Of a DNA stretch of 64,000 nucleotides, positions 32,653-44,881 are shown in pieces (position 1 is the stretch's first letter; every line of letters begins with the position of its first letter). A program made the translations under genes and the position numbers. Below the pieces are notes generated by a model. It saw only the letters and a list, made by a program, of their open reading frames with translations. It was not told where the DNA came from and did not search any database. Source of the stretch: Mycolicibacterium sediminis (GTDB taxonomy: Bacteria > Actinomycetota > Actinomycetes > Mycobacteriales > Mycobacteriaceae). The stretch is from positions 1,984,001 through 2,048,000 of the forward strand of contig NZ_AP022588.1 of the NCBI RefSeq assembly GCF_010731735.1, in the 5' to 3' direction.

Positions 32653-33529
32653 CCCCGGTGAGTTCCTCGGAGACCGTCCACAGTCGGCGCTGCACGTCGA
32701 CGTCGTGGGACCGGCGGTTCGACGCGACGACCTTGGGGTAGCCGCGCATCTCCATGAAGCCGCCGGGGCCGAGGTACTGCCCGCCGGACACGTGCGGATC
32801 CGTCGCGGCGCGCAGCGTCGGCAGCGCGCCCATCTCGGTGCTCTGCTCCAGCGGGCTGAACGCCAGCTTCACCGGGCCGGGCAGGTAGCGGGTCAACTCC
32901 GAACTCGAGCCGCCGGGGTGGGCGGCGAGTGCGGTGGTCGTCGTGCCCGTGAGGCGGCGCTGCAGCTCGTAGGTGAACAGGAGGTTGGACAGCTTCGACT
33001 GTCCGTAGGCCGCCATCCTGTTGTAGCCGCGCTCGGCGCCGAGGTCGTCGAAGCGGACGCGGCCGAAGCGGTGGCCGATGCTGCTGACCGTCACCACCCG
33101 TGCGCCCGGCGCCGCCAGCACGCGGTCCAGCAGGCGGCCGGTGAACGCGAAGTGGCCGAGGTGGTTGGTGCCGAACTGCAACTCGAACCCATCCTGCGTC
33201 GTCGACTTCGGCGTCATCATCACGCCGGCGTTGTTGATGAGCAGGTCGATCCGGTCGTGTGTGGCGCGCAGTTGTTCGGCGGCGTCCTCGACCGAGGCGA
33301 GCGAGGTGAGGTCGAGTTCCTGCAGCGTGACGTCGGCGCCGGGGGTGCGCCGGACGATCAGGTCGGCGGCGGCCTTGCCCTTGTCGAGGTTGCGCACGGC
33401 CAGCACGACGCGCGCGCCGCGGGATGCCAACCCGGCCGCCGTCTCGTAGCCGAGGCCGGTGTTGCCTCCGGTGACGACGGCGACGCGGCCGGTCTGATCG
33501 GGGATGTCGGTGACGGTCCAGCGGCTCAT
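32636..33529 (-). CDS. Short-chain dehydrogenase/reductase, TetR-linked
   Basis: 297 aa. TGGNTGLGYE (NADP-binding loop), LLINNAGVM and YGQSK are present, with Ser in TVSSIG. It is clearly paralogous to the SDR at 23582-24505 over the whole length. It diverges from a TetR-family gene, and two copies of a palindromic site lie in its upstream region, so it is probably the regulator's target. The substrate is unknown. GAGGAGTC precedes ATG 33529. Confidence 0.85.
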   Translation of the reverse strand: MSRWTVTDIPDQTGRVAVVTGGNTGLGYETAAGLASRGARVVLAVRNLDKGKAAADLIVRRTPGADVTLQELDLTSLASVEDAAEQLRATHDRIDLLINNAGVMMTPKSTTQDGFELQFGTNHLGHFAFTGRLLDRVLAAPGARVVTVSSIGHRFGRVRFDDLGAERGYNRMAAYGQSKLSNLLFTYELQRRLTGTTTTALAAHPGGSSSELTRYLPGPVKLAFSPLEQSTEMGALPTLRAATDPHVSGGQYLGPGGFMEMRGYPKVVASNRRSHDVDVQRRLWTVSEELTGVTFPV

Positions 33530-33556
33530 GGGGACTCCTCGGGTTAGAGTTGATTC

Positions 33557-33570
33557 GGAACGTGCGCTCC
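33557..33570. promoter_or_regulatory. TetR operator copy 1
   Basis: GGAACGTGCGCTCC followed by GGTTG, an imperfect palindrome repeated at 33590-33603. It lies between the SDR and TetR genes, downstream of the presumed SDR promoter. Confidence 0.6.
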
Positions 33571-33589
33571 GGTTGAGTCCCGACTATAC

Positions 33590-33603
33590 GGAACGCGCGC
33601 TCC
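33590..33603. promoter_or_regulatory. TetR operator copy 2
   Basis: GGAACGCGCGCTCC, a 14-base palindrome with one mismatched pair, again followed by GGTTG. The centres of the two copies are 33 bases apart (about three turns). A minus-strand -10 (TATAGT, 33588-33583) and a TCGACA about 18 bases upstream of it would straddle this copy. Confidence 0.6.
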
Positions 33604-33629
33604 GGTTGTCGACCGAGGGAGCGATTTCA

Positions 33630-34190
33630 GTGAGCCAGGCAGCGCGACCGATGCGAGCCGATGCGGCGCGCAACCGCGCCCGCGTGCTCGAGGTCGCGTA
33701 CGAGACCTTCGCCGCCGAGGGACTGGCCGTGCCGATCGACGAGATCGCGCGCCGGGCGGGCGTCGGCCCTGGCACCGTCTACCGCCACTTCCCGACCAAG
33801 GAGGCGCTCTTCGGGGCGGTCATCGAGGACCGCGTGCGCAGCATCCTGGGCCGCGGACGGGCTCTGCTCGAGGAGGATCCGGGTGGTGCGCTGTTCGAGT
33901 TCCTGCGCGAGATGGTCCGCACCAGCGCGGCCGACCACGGCATCGCGGACGCGCTGACGGGCTACGGGGTCGACATGGCGACGGCGGCACCCGGCGCAGA
34001 GGCGGCGTTCGCCGAGATCCTCGGTGACCTCCTCGCGGGCGCGCAACGCGCTGGAACGGTGCGCACGGACGTCGGCGCCACGGAGGTGAAGGCGCTCCTG
34101 ATGGTCTGCAAGGCCACCCTCGACCACGGTGACGGCGTCGCCGACCGGGTCGCCGACGTCATCGTCGACGGGCTGCGGTCCGCCCGCTGA
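33630..34190 (+). CDS. TetR-family transcriptional regulator
   Basis: 186 aa from GTG 33630, with GAGGGA 9 bases upstream; ATG 33651 is an alternative. The N-terminal DNA-binding domain is typical (RNRARVLEVAYETF, VPIDEIARRAGVGPGTVYRHFPTKEAL). The C-terminal ligand domain is not assignable. The palindromic repeats in front of it suggest repression of itself and of the divergent SDR, with release by a small molecule. Confidence 0.88.
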   Translation: MSQAARPMRADAARNRARVLEVAYETFAAEGLAVPIDEIARRAGVGPGTVYRHFPTKEALFGAVIEDRVRSILGRGRALLEEDPGGALFEFLREMVRTSAADHGIADALTGYGVDMATAAPGAEAAFAEILGDLLAGAQRAGTVRTDVGATEVKALLMVCKATLDHGDGVADRVADVIVDGLRSAR

Positions 34191-34193
34191 ACC

Positions 34194-34688
34194 TCAGTCG
34201 ACGAAGAAGTTGTCGTTGGCGATGAACCACTCGCGCCGCTCCTCGTCGGTCATCTCGCCCAGATGGGCGAGCCCCTCGAAGTAGTGCTCGCGCGGTGCGC
34301 CGGGCGCGAACAGCATCAGCATCGACGCGGGCGCATCCATCTCGTTGCGGAAGCCGTGGATGCCGCCGGGCGGGACGTACAGGAAGTCGTTCTGGCCCGT
34401 GGTCTTCCAGTCGGTGCCGTCGTAGATCGTCACCACACCCGACAGCACGAAGAAGGCCTCGGACATGGCGCGGTGGAAGTGCGGGCCCGGACCGCCGGCC
34501 TTCGCGGCCAGGTCGACGCGGAACAGGCCGTAGTCACCGTTGGTGGCCTGCTCGTTGGCGAGGTAGTGATACTGGACCAGCCCGAACGAGTCGTAATCCG
34601 GCGGATCGTCGCCGCGCCGGACCCGGGCGCTGACCTCCGGGTCGCCGTCGTAGCGGGGTGGGGGATAGGGCGGCACGACGAGTGACAC
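34194..34688 (-). CDS. Cupin-domain protein
   Basis: 164 aa. A single cupin barrel is visible: motif 1 GGPGPHFHRAMSEAFFVLSG (metal His pair and Glu) and motif 2 near YVPPGGIHGFRN. It is cytoplasmic, and no partner domain tells the substrate; related single-domain cupins are annotated as dioxygenases or isomerases with little proof. It starts at GTG 34688 and converges on the TetR gene with a 3-base gap. Confidence 0.8.
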   Translation of the reverse strand: MSLVVPPYPPPRYDGDPEVSARVRRGDDPPDYDSFGLVQYHYLANEQATNGDYGLFRVDLAAKAGGPGPHFHRAMSEAFFVLSGVVTIYDGTDWKTTGQNDFLYVPPGGIHGFRNEMDAPASMLMLFAPGAPREHYFEGLAHLGEMTDEERREWFIANDNFFVD

Positions 34689-34761
34689 GCGATCATCTTG
34701 CCTGCCTCGTCAGACGGGGGACACCATCTTGATCAACTCACCCGGGATCTACCCTCAGCGC

Positions 34762-36510
34762 ATGGAGGTCGAGGAGGAGACGCGATACAACCTGACGGCC
34801 ATGGCGCTGCTGGCTGCGCTCGAGGTCGCCGCCGTGGGATGCCTGATCGTTGCCTGGCTCGATCCGACCGACGCGCCCGACAACACGTCCTCGCTCTGGC
34901 GGACGACGGTCGTAGTGGTCGCGAGTGTGCTGCTCACCGCCCTGGGCGTGGGGTCGGGCCGGCTCTGGCGCAAGCACAGAGACAGCCGAATGCGGTTCCT
35001 GGTGCTCACGACGCCCGCGGTGCTGGTGCTCGCGGTGAGCGGGGTGATGGCCCTGGACCGCGAACCCGAGGTCGCGAGTGCCGCACGGTGGGCGTGGTGG
35101 TGCGCGTGCCTGGCGCTGGCGGTGCTCGCGCTGGCTGCTTGGGTGGCAAACGTGCTCCCAGACGAGCGTCCGCCCGAGCAGCGCCCGCGAGAACTGCCGC
35201 AGCGCCGGATCGCGGCCGGTGTGGCCGTCGCCGTGCTCGGCGTCGTCGCGGTCGGCGTGGTGGCGACGAACGGTGGGCCAATCACGGGCGACGGGATCGA
35301 CATCCAGACGGCGGCCGCCATCGACGCACCCCCTACGCCGCCGATCAATGGGCAGATCGCCTATCGGGTCGACTTCGAGCGCGGTGATGCCGACAAACTG
35401 GTGCCGTCGGGCGCCGGCTTTGCGCGTTGGGTCGCGGGTGGCGACTACACCAAGGGCGACCTCCTCGAGGGATTCGACGGTGCCACCGGCGAGCGTCGAT
35501 GGTCGTTCCGTGAGGACAGTCTCAACTTCCTCGGCGTCGGAGCCACCGGCGTCGGGCGGGACAGCGTCGTCGTCGTGCAGTCCTTCGACGAACTGCTCGG
35601 ACTCGACGCCACCACCGGCGAACTGCTGTGGCGATCCGAAGAGGGGCGGCTGTTCGACAGGGACAACCCGAACCGCGCCGTGTCACCGCATGTCGTGATG
35701 ACGACGCAGCGGGTGCCCGAACCGCCGGGGCCTACCGCCGCCGGATACGGCACCAAGTGGGAGGCGCTGTCCCCGAGGACCGGCGAGGTGATGTGGAGCC
35801 GGACCTTCCGCTATCAATGCTGGGCCTCCGCCAAGGCGGCCGCCGACGCGCTTCTCGTGCACAGCTGTGAGGACCCTCCCGAGGTCGTCGCCCAGGTGCT
35901 GGATCCGGCCACCGGGCAACGTCGCGGGGTCGTCACACTGTCGGACCTCGGGGTGGACCCTGCTGATCTCGGGCGCAGGGAGGGCAACGTCTCGATCGAT
36001 GAGGTGAAGGGTGGGACCGCGTTGATCACCGTGTTCCGGTACCAGCCCGGACGGCGGGAAACCAAGCTGGTCGTCGACATCGCCACCGGCAAGATCGTCG
36101 CGCGACCGCCGGAGAATCACGGCGCGAGGTACCTCGGCGTCGACACGCTGCTGACATGGCCCTACGGGGACCGCGACGATCTGGACCCGCTGTCCACGCT
36201 GACCGTGGGTACCAACCGGATGCAGTCCCTGTCGTCGTGGTGGGACGGCGGAGGCGACGGGAAGACGTTCGACCTGTTCGCCCGCTCAGGAACCGACTGG
36301 CTGACGTTCGTCCCCGCCGACCAAGCGGCGGTGCGTGCGATGGAGGACCGCGGGCACACGGACGTGCCGCGCCTGCGAATCATCGACTCGTCGGGCGCCT
36401 CGCGAACGGTCTCCGACGTCTGCCCGGACATGCGCGGCGTACCCGGCCTGGTGGAGGTGCCCGGCGCCGTGGTGGCGCAGTGCGAAGGACAGTGGGTCGG
36501 TCTCCGTTAG
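34762..36510 (+). CDS. Membrane-anchored PQQ-type beta-propeller protein A
   Basis: 582 aa from ATG 34762. Four or five membrane helices occupy the first 170 residues (a pair at 10-35 and 47-68, then 85-100, 110-130 and 155-172). The rest is outside the membrane and shows repeats of the PQQ-like type (LLEGFDGATGERRWSF, LLGLDATTGELLWRSEEG, WEALSPRTGEVMWSR). A scaffold or sensor function is likely but unknown. It ends one base before a convergent gene for a similar protein. Confidence 0.75.
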   Translation: MEVEEETRYNLTAMALLAALEVAAVGCLIVAWLDPTDAPDNTSSLWRTTVVVVASVLLTALGVGSGRLWRKHRDSRMRFLVLTTPAVLVLAVSGVMALDREPEVASAARWAWWCACLALAVLALAAWVANVLPDERPPEQRPRELPQRRIAAGVAVAVLGVVAVGVVATNGGPITGDGIDIQTAAAIDAPPTPPINGQIAYRVDFERGDADKLVPSGAGFARWVAGGDYTKGDLLEGFDGATGERRWSFREDSLNFLGVGATGVGRDSVVVVQSFDELLGLDATTGELLWRSEEGRLFDRDNPNRAVSPHVVMTTQRVPEPPGPTAAGYGTKWEALSPRTGEVMWSRTFRYQCWASAKAAADALLVHSCEDPPEVVAQVLDPATGQRRGVVTLSDLGVDPADLGRREGNVSIDEVKGGTALITVFRYQPGRRETKLVVDIATGKIVARPPENHGARYLGVDTLLTWPYGDRDDLDPLSTLTVGTNRMQSLSSWWDGGGDGKTFDLFARSGTDWLTFVPADQAAVRAMEDRGHTDVPRLRIIDSSGASRTVSDVCPDMRGVPGLVEVPGAVVAQCEGQWVGLR

Positions 36511-38265
36511 TCAGCGCAGCGCGAGGACGTCGTAGCCCCAGAGGGAGTTGCCATCGCCGCGTTCGCAGAGCACCAGCAGCGCACCGGGCACCGTCACAAC
36601 ACCGCCGACGTCCGTGCCGCACGGCGACGGTCGGCGGTCGACGGTTCCGTCGGGTGCCACCACCAGCAGGGCCGGGTCGTCGTAGTACCCCATGGCGGAG
36701 ACCAGTCGGTCGCCCACCAACGCCCACCGCAACCCCGTGGGGATGTTGTCTCCTTGGGTCTCGACGTCGTTCGCGGACAACACCTTTCGTTGTCCGACGA
36801 GGTAGAGTCCGGTTTGCTCGGCGGGGTCGTGGCGGTCATCGAGTTGCAGTACCGCGCCCGGATACGCACCCGTCCGGGCGGAGATCACGTCGCTGAGGTA
36901 GGCGGTTGCGGGGACGCGTTCGATGGTCCCGGCGCGGGTGTCCACCGCAAGCAGCACGCTGTCGGCGCCGGCCCTCGGGTCCACCTTGATCGCGACGACG
37001 TCACCCTCGGCCGCCACGAGGTCGTACTGCACGTCTCCCTCGGGCAGTCCGCCCGGGGCGGACCTGAGGTCGATGTCGCGCTGCTGCCCGGTGTGGCCGT
37101 CGAAGAGGTGCAGCGCAGCTGTGTCGGCGCACTGTGCGACCACGACGACGCTGTGGGCGACGGCGGTGACGTCATCGCCGAAGCTCGTGCACTTCTCGTC
37201 CTCGGCCAGTGGCCTGGTCCATCGCTTCTGCCCGGTGTGGGCATCGAGCGAGCCGATGTCGTCGCCGCGCCGCACGGGCAACGCGTCCGGACTCGCCTGC
37301 ACCCTGCCCTGCAGGTACCAGCCGTCGTCGCTGAACCACAGCACCTCGCCGGTCATGGCGTCGAGCGCGACGAGATGGGGATCCGTGCCGCCCATGTACT
37401 GCTCGGAGTATTCGCGGCGGCATTCGATGAGGACGACGGCATCCGGGCCGGAACCGGTCGAGCGCACGGTCACCGGCTGGCATCCGGCGGGAAACTCGAG
37501 GAACGGGAATCGCCAGCGTTGCGCGCCGGTGGCGCCGTCGAAGGCGACGAGGGCGTCGTCGGTCCGTGCCACGAACCCCGCGCCCGCCGGGGTCACCCAT
37601 CCGGCGCGACGGGCCACGACTGAATAAGCGACCTGATCGCCCACAGTCGTCGGGACCGGGGGGACCGCGATGGCGGTGGCGGTGGCGGACCGGTCCGTTC
37701 CGCGAGTGGCGACCGTCGACAGGCCGGACCCCGCGACCACTGCGACGGCCGCGCCCAGCGCGACCCATGGCAGGAGCCCGACGCCCAGCGGGCGCTTCCC
37801 GGAGCCCATCGCCACCGACCCCGCCAAGAGCGCCAGCGCCGCACAGGTCGACAGCAGCCACCCCGCCTGCATCAGCGGCAGTATCGGCCGGACCCCTGGC
37901 CCGGCGAGGCTGCTTGCCCGATCCGCCGGGATGGAGTTGAGATGGGTGAAGGCGGTGACGGCAGCCAGAACCGCGAGGGTCGCTGCGGCAGCGCGTGCGG
38001 TGTCGGGACCCCTCAGGGCGCGAACCCCAAGGGCGAGGATCACGACGGCGGTCAGGCAGGCCGCGACGAGTGAGGCGGTCAGAAGGGTGGTCGCCGGTCC
38101 GAGCCGGTCCGAGATCAGTCCCGGAGGCACCCCGTGGGTGTAGGCGTAGGCGGCGATGCCGGCAGCTCCAAGGGCGAGTCCCCCCGCCGTCGCGGCCAGC
38201 GCCGCGCCGAGTCTGCCGTTCGGCGGCGCGTCGGTCGTCTGCTCGTCGCTCTTCGTGGCCCCCAC
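36511..38265 (-). CDS. Membrane-anchored PQQ-type beta-propeller protein B
   Basis: About 584 aa from GTG 38265; longer in-frame starts would enter the groEL2 control region and are less likely. The plan is that of protein A: an N-terminal block of about five membrane helices (to about residue 190), then an extracytoplasmic propeller with PQQ-like repeats (LVAFDGATGAQRWRF, LVALDAMTGEVLWFS, IGSLDAHTGQKRWTR, LHLFDGHTGQQRDI). Both proteins end in a VPGA-x-x-x-x-CE motif. Partner and ligand are unknown. The start lies about 40 bases from the first CIRCE. Confidence 0.72.
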   Translation of the reverse strand: MGATKSDEQTTDAPPNGRLGAALAATAGGLALGAAGIAAYAYTHGVPPGLISDRLGPATTLLTASLVAACLTAVVILALGVRALRGPDTARAAAATLAVLAAVTAFTHLNSIPADRASSLAGPGVRPILPLMQAGWLLSTCAALALLAGSVAMGSGKRPLGVGLLPWVALGAAVAVVAGSGLSTVATRGTDRSATATAIAVPPVPTTVGDQVAYSVVARRAGWVTPAGAGFVARTDDALVAFDGATGAQRWRFPFLEFPAGCQPVTVRSTGSGPDAVVLIECRREYSEQYMGGTDPHLVALDAMTGEVLWFSDDGWYLQGRVQASPDALPVRRGDDIGSLDAHTGQKRWTRPLAEDEKCTSFGDDVTAVAHSVVVVAQCADTAALHLFDGHTGQQRDIDLRSAPGGLPEGDVQYDLVAAEGDVVAIKVDPRAGADSVLLAVDTRAGTIERVPATAYLSDVISARTGAYPGAVLQLDDRHDPAEQTGLYLVGQRKVLSANDVETQGDNIPTGLRWALVGDRLVSAMGYYDDPALLVVAPDGTVDRRPSPCGTDVGGVVTVPGALLVLCERGDGNSLWGYDVLALR

Positions 38266-38301
38266 GAGGCTGACTTTGCCATAGCGCCGGACCGTCCCAG
38301 C

Positions 38302-38328
38302 CTTGCACTCGCCCACGTCGAGTGCTAA
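38302..38328 (+). promoter_or_regulatory. CIRCE element 1 and groEL2 promoter
   Basis: CTTGCACTC, 9 bases, GAGTGCTAA: the HrcA-binding CIRCE inverted repeat with one arm slightly degenerate. TTGCAC (38303-38308), 17 bases, TAAAAA (38326-38331) makes a plausible promoter embedded in the operator, so HrcA binding would block it. Confidence 0.85.
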
Positions 38329-38336
38329 AAATGACG

Positions 38337-38363
38337 TTGGCACTCGCGATCGGCGAGTGCTAG
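38337..38363 (+). promoter_or_regulatory. CIRCE element 2
   Basis: TTGGCACTC, 9 bases, GAGTGCTAG, 35 bases downstream of element 1 and about 105 bases before the groEL2 start. Two tandem CIRCE copies imply tight HrcA repression released by heat stress. Confidence 0.85.
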
Positions 38364-38376
38364 GTCGGGACGATGA

Positions 38377-40095
<1,719 letters not shown>

Positions 40096-40117
40096 GTCCA
40101 CGCTTCACAACGGGAAG

Positions 40118-40146
40118 GCCCGGTCTGCTTGCAGGCCGGGCTTTTT
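40118..40146 (+). terminator. groEL2 terminator
   Basis: 11-base arms (40118-40128 with 40131-40141) and a run of five T directly after, 22 bases past the stop codon. This is a classic intrinsic terminator. Confidence 0.88.
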
Positions 40147-40177
40147 CGTGTGCCCCGTCCTGGTATGTCCTCAATCG

Positions 40178-40203
40178 TTGACATAAGTCACCAAGTGTTG
40201 ACA
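40178..40203 (+). promoter_or_regulatory. Tandem TTGACA boxes
   Basis: TTGACA at 40178-40183 and again at 40198-40203, upstream of GTG 40253. With the first box, CAAGAT stands 18 bases downstream as a possible -10. Confidence 0.4.
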
Positions 40204-40252
40204 AGATGGCGTGTGTCGACCGGACGGGTCGACGCGCCATCCAGGAGGCCTC

Positions 40253-41302
40253 GTGACCGTTCGTTCGAAGACCGCATTCGCCACCGCCGTGGTGGCCGTG
40301 GGGACGGTCATGACGACACCCGTGGCTACCGCCGAGATCGCGTCGGTGCCCGGGGAACCGCGAACGGTGACCGTCGACGTCGTCAACGCGTCCATGACCA
40401 CCAACGCGCTCCGGTCCTTCGGCACCGGCGTCGAAGTGCTGTCGAGCCTCGTCGAGATCCACGTCGACGCGACCATCTCACTGCCGTTCGAAGCGACCCT
40501 GGCCGTGCTGGCTGCCGCGCGGCATCCCGAGGTCGCCCCGAACGTGCTCAGCTACCTGGTGCAACGCTTCGTCAATCCGTCGGTCGGCGCGCCGATCTAC
40601 GCCTACCCCTGGGAGACCGAGCAGACCGTCGCGCTCTTCGCGACCCTGTTGCCCCATCCACTCGGTCCGAGCGCCACGGATCCTGGCCTCGTCATTCGGG
40701 CGGGGAACGCCTTCGCCGACGTGTTCGACTCGGTCCTGGGACTCCTGCCCGATCCGCTGCCGGGGTACGAAGCCGTGCGAGACGTCATGTCCGACAATTC
40801 AATCGGGAGCGCGATCGTCGCGGCCCAGCAGCTGGTGCGCGCGCCCCTCTACACCGCGGTGGCGGTCGTGAACCAGCTGGGAAACCTCCCGCTCCGGGTC
40901 GCGGAGGCCGTCGAGTCGACCGCCCCGGCTCCCGGTCTTGCGCCCTCTGCTGATCGCGCTCCGGAACCGGTCGGCGTGTCCGGTCTCGTCACGACGCCCG
41001 AGGATCCCGCCGCGGACGTCGCAGAGCGGGTCGGTGGCCTCGGTCTCGGGCCGCTGCGATCGGACGGTCTGACCGGGGCGTCGGGGCGGGACGCGAGCCG
41101 GCCGCACCGGACCCGCCCGCTGTTCGGTAGCGGTCGAGCCGGCGCTGCCGGTGAGCACGCGGTCCGACTGCCCAGGCCGGCGGGAACCACGACGGCGGCC
41201 ACCACCGCGACCCGACCCGAGGCGACCAGCGGGTCGAGCGGCCTCGGCGCGGGACCCGATTCGGGTCAGCCCGGGTCCGGTCAGGCCGGCAACGAGGCCT
41301 GA
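40253..41302 (+). CDS. Exported protein of unknown function
   Basis: 349 aa from GTG 40253, with AGGAGG upstream. The first 27 residues form a signal peptide (VTVRSKTAFATAVVAVGTVM through ATAE). The mature N-terminal part is helical, with a segment like those of PE/PPE-associated exported proteins (NAFADVFDSVLGLLPDPLPGYEAV). The last 100 residues are low complexity (Gly, Ser, Thr, Pro). No domain is recognised. It follows the groEL2 terminator and has its own possible promoter. Confidence 0.7.
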   Translation: MTVRSKTAFATAVVAVGTVMTTPVATAEIASVPGEPRTVTVDVVNASMTTNALRSFGTGVEVLSSLVEIHVDATISLPFEATLAVLAAARHPEVAPNVLSYLVQRFVNPSVGAPIYAYPWETEQTVALFATLLPHPLGPSATDPGLVIRAGNAFADVFDSVLGLLPDPLPGYEAVRDVMSDNSIGSAIVAAQQLVRAPLYTAVAVVNQLGNLPLRVAEAVESTAPAPGLAPSADRAPEPVGVSGLVTTPEDPAADVAERVGGLGLGPLRSDGLTGASGRDASRPHRTRPLFGSGRAGAAGEHAVRLPRPAGTTTAATTATRPEATSGSSGLGAGPDSGQPGSGQAGNEA

Positions 41303-41386
41303 CCACTGCGGTCGCGCGGGAAGAGGCGGAGGTGTCGGTGCGGTTGTACATCCTTGAGGCTCGTCCCACCGATAGTCAGGATCGCC

Positions 41387-42196
41387 ATGCCACTGCCCTC
41401 ACCGTCTCCGACGTCCACCGCCGTCGTCACCGGCGCGTCGTCGGGCATCGGCGCCGACCTCGCCCGTGAACTCGTCGCACGCGGACACGGGGTCACCCTC
41501 GTGGCGCGCCGAGAGGACCGGCTGCGGGACCTGGCCGCCGACCTCGGGACCTCCGTGCGCGTCGAGGTCATCGCGTGCGACGTCGCCGATCCCGCGGCGC
41601 GCGCAGCGTTGTTCGGAGAGATCGAGAGCCGGGGGCTGACGGTCGACGTCCTGGTGAACAACGCGGGCGTCGGCACGATCGGCGCCGTGGCCGAAGCCGA
41701 CGTCGACGCGGAGATCGCGCAGGTGCGGATCAACGTCGAGGCCGTCGTCGACCTCACCACGCGGGCCGTTCGCCAGATGGTGCCGCGAGGTCGCGGCGCC
41801 ATCCTCAACGTCGGCTCGGTCGCCGCGTTCCAGCCCTTCCCCGGCCAGTCCGGTTACGCAGCGACCAAGGCGTTCGTGCGCAGCTACACCGACGGACTGC
41901 GCGCCGAGGTGGCGGGTACCGGCGTCACGGTCGCGACGCTGCATCCCGGACCCGTGCGAACCGAGTTCTTCCAGGCCGCCGGAGTCGACGACGCGGTCTT
42001 CGACGACGTGTTCCCGTCGTTCATGTGGATGCCGTCGCGTGCGGTGGCCAAGGCGGGCATCGACGCACTCGAACACGACCGGGGCAGTGTGATCCCAGGT
42101 CTCGCCAGCCGACTCAGCGCCCACGTGTTCGGGCTGCTGCCGAAGCGGGTGCTCCTCCCTCTACTGGCCAAGCAGCATCCAGGACTCCGCGTCTAG
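41387..42196 (+). CDS. Short-chain dehydrogenase/reductase
   Basis: 269 aa from ATG 41387. Motifs: TGASSGIGADLA, VNNAGVG, Ser in NVGSVA, and YAATK (Tyr-x-x-x-Lys). The closing part (LSAHVFGLLPKRVLLPLLAKQHPG) matches the SDR group often called DltE/YqjQ-like ketoreductases, whose natural substrate is seldom known. It is cytoplasmic or loosely membrane-bound. The next gene starts 40 bases downstream. Confidence 0.85.
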   Translation: MPLPSPSPTSTAVVTGASSGIGADLARELVARGHGVTLVARREDRLRDLAADLGTSVRVEVIACDVADPAARAALFGEIESRGLTVDVLVNNAGVGTIGAVAEADVDAEIAQVRINVEAVVDLTTRAVRQMVPRGRGAILNVGSVAAFQPFPGQSGYAATKAFVRSYTDGLRAEVAGTGVTVATLHPGPVRTEFFQAAGVDDAVFDDVFPSFMWMPSRAVAKAGIDALEHDRGSVIPGLASRLSAHVFGLLPKRVLLPLLAKQHPGLRV

Positions 42197-42236
42197 CGTC
42201 GCGTACGCGGGCCCCGCGATCGGCGACAATGGAGGC

Positions 42237-43096
42237 ATGCGCACGCTCACCATCGCCGCCATCCAGACCAACCCGGTGGCCTTCGACGTCGACGCCAGCT
42301 GGGAGCGCTTCGCGGAGCGGGTCCGCGCCGTCCACGGCACCTTTCCGCACGTGGAGCTCGTGGTGGTGCCCGAGCTGATGCTCGCCGGGGAGGCACCCCT
42401 GCTGCAGGCCCGCGGCGGCTGGATGAACGAGGTGGCCGAGCCGATTCCGGGTCCGACCACCGACCGGGTCGCCGACCTCGCCCGCGAGACCGGTCTGTGG
42501 CTGATCCCCGGGTCGCTGTACGAACGCGGCGAGGACGGGCTGATCTACAACACGGCCGTGGCGGTGTCGCCGCAGGGCGAGGTCGTCGCCACGTATCGCA
42601 AGGTCTTCCCGTGGCAACCCTACGAACGAACCACCCCTGGAACGGAATTCGTCGTCTTCGACATCCCCGACGTCTGCCGCATCGGTCTGGCGATCTGCTA
42701 CGACGGGTCGTTCCCCGAGACGGCACGACAGCTCGCATGGCTGGGCGCCGAGGTGATCATCCAGCCGACGCTCACCACGACCCGCGACCGCGAGATGGAA
42801 CTGGTATGCGCCCGGGCCAACGCCTGGACCAACCAGGTGTTCGTCGTCAACCTCAACGCCGCCGATCCCGCGGGTGTCGGGGCCAGCTGCATCGTCGACC
42901 CCGAGGGCACCGTTCGGCAGCAGGCGGGAACCGGTGAGGAGGTGCTGATCGACTGCCTGGACCTCGATGCCGTCGACCGGGCGCGGCGGCTCGGCACCTT
43001 CGGGCTGAACCGGCCCTGGGACCAGATCGCCCGGCACGGTTCAGAAGTGGTGCTCCCGATGTACGGCTCGGCGATGGTCACCCCGCCCTGGCACGG

Positions 43097-43115
<19 letters not shown>
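42237..43115 (+). CDS. Carbon-nitrogen hydrolase (nitrilase superfamily)
   Basis: 292 aa. The catalytic triad is complete: Glu in VVVPELMLAG (about 46), Lys in TYRKVFPW (about 122) and Cys in AICYDGSFPE (about 157). The family cleaves amide or nitrile C-N bonds. The sequence is near the aliphatic amidase/formamidase-like branches, but the substrate is not certain. The C-terminal 19 bases overlap the convergent aminoacylase-like gene. Both enzymes act on amide bonds, but they are on opposite strands. Confidence 0.83.
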
Positions 43116-44818
<1,703 letters not shown>

Positions 44819-44881
44819 GCACCTGAATGTACGACGCCGAAATGCCAAGGACCACGGATCGACTCATGCGACGATGGCAAT

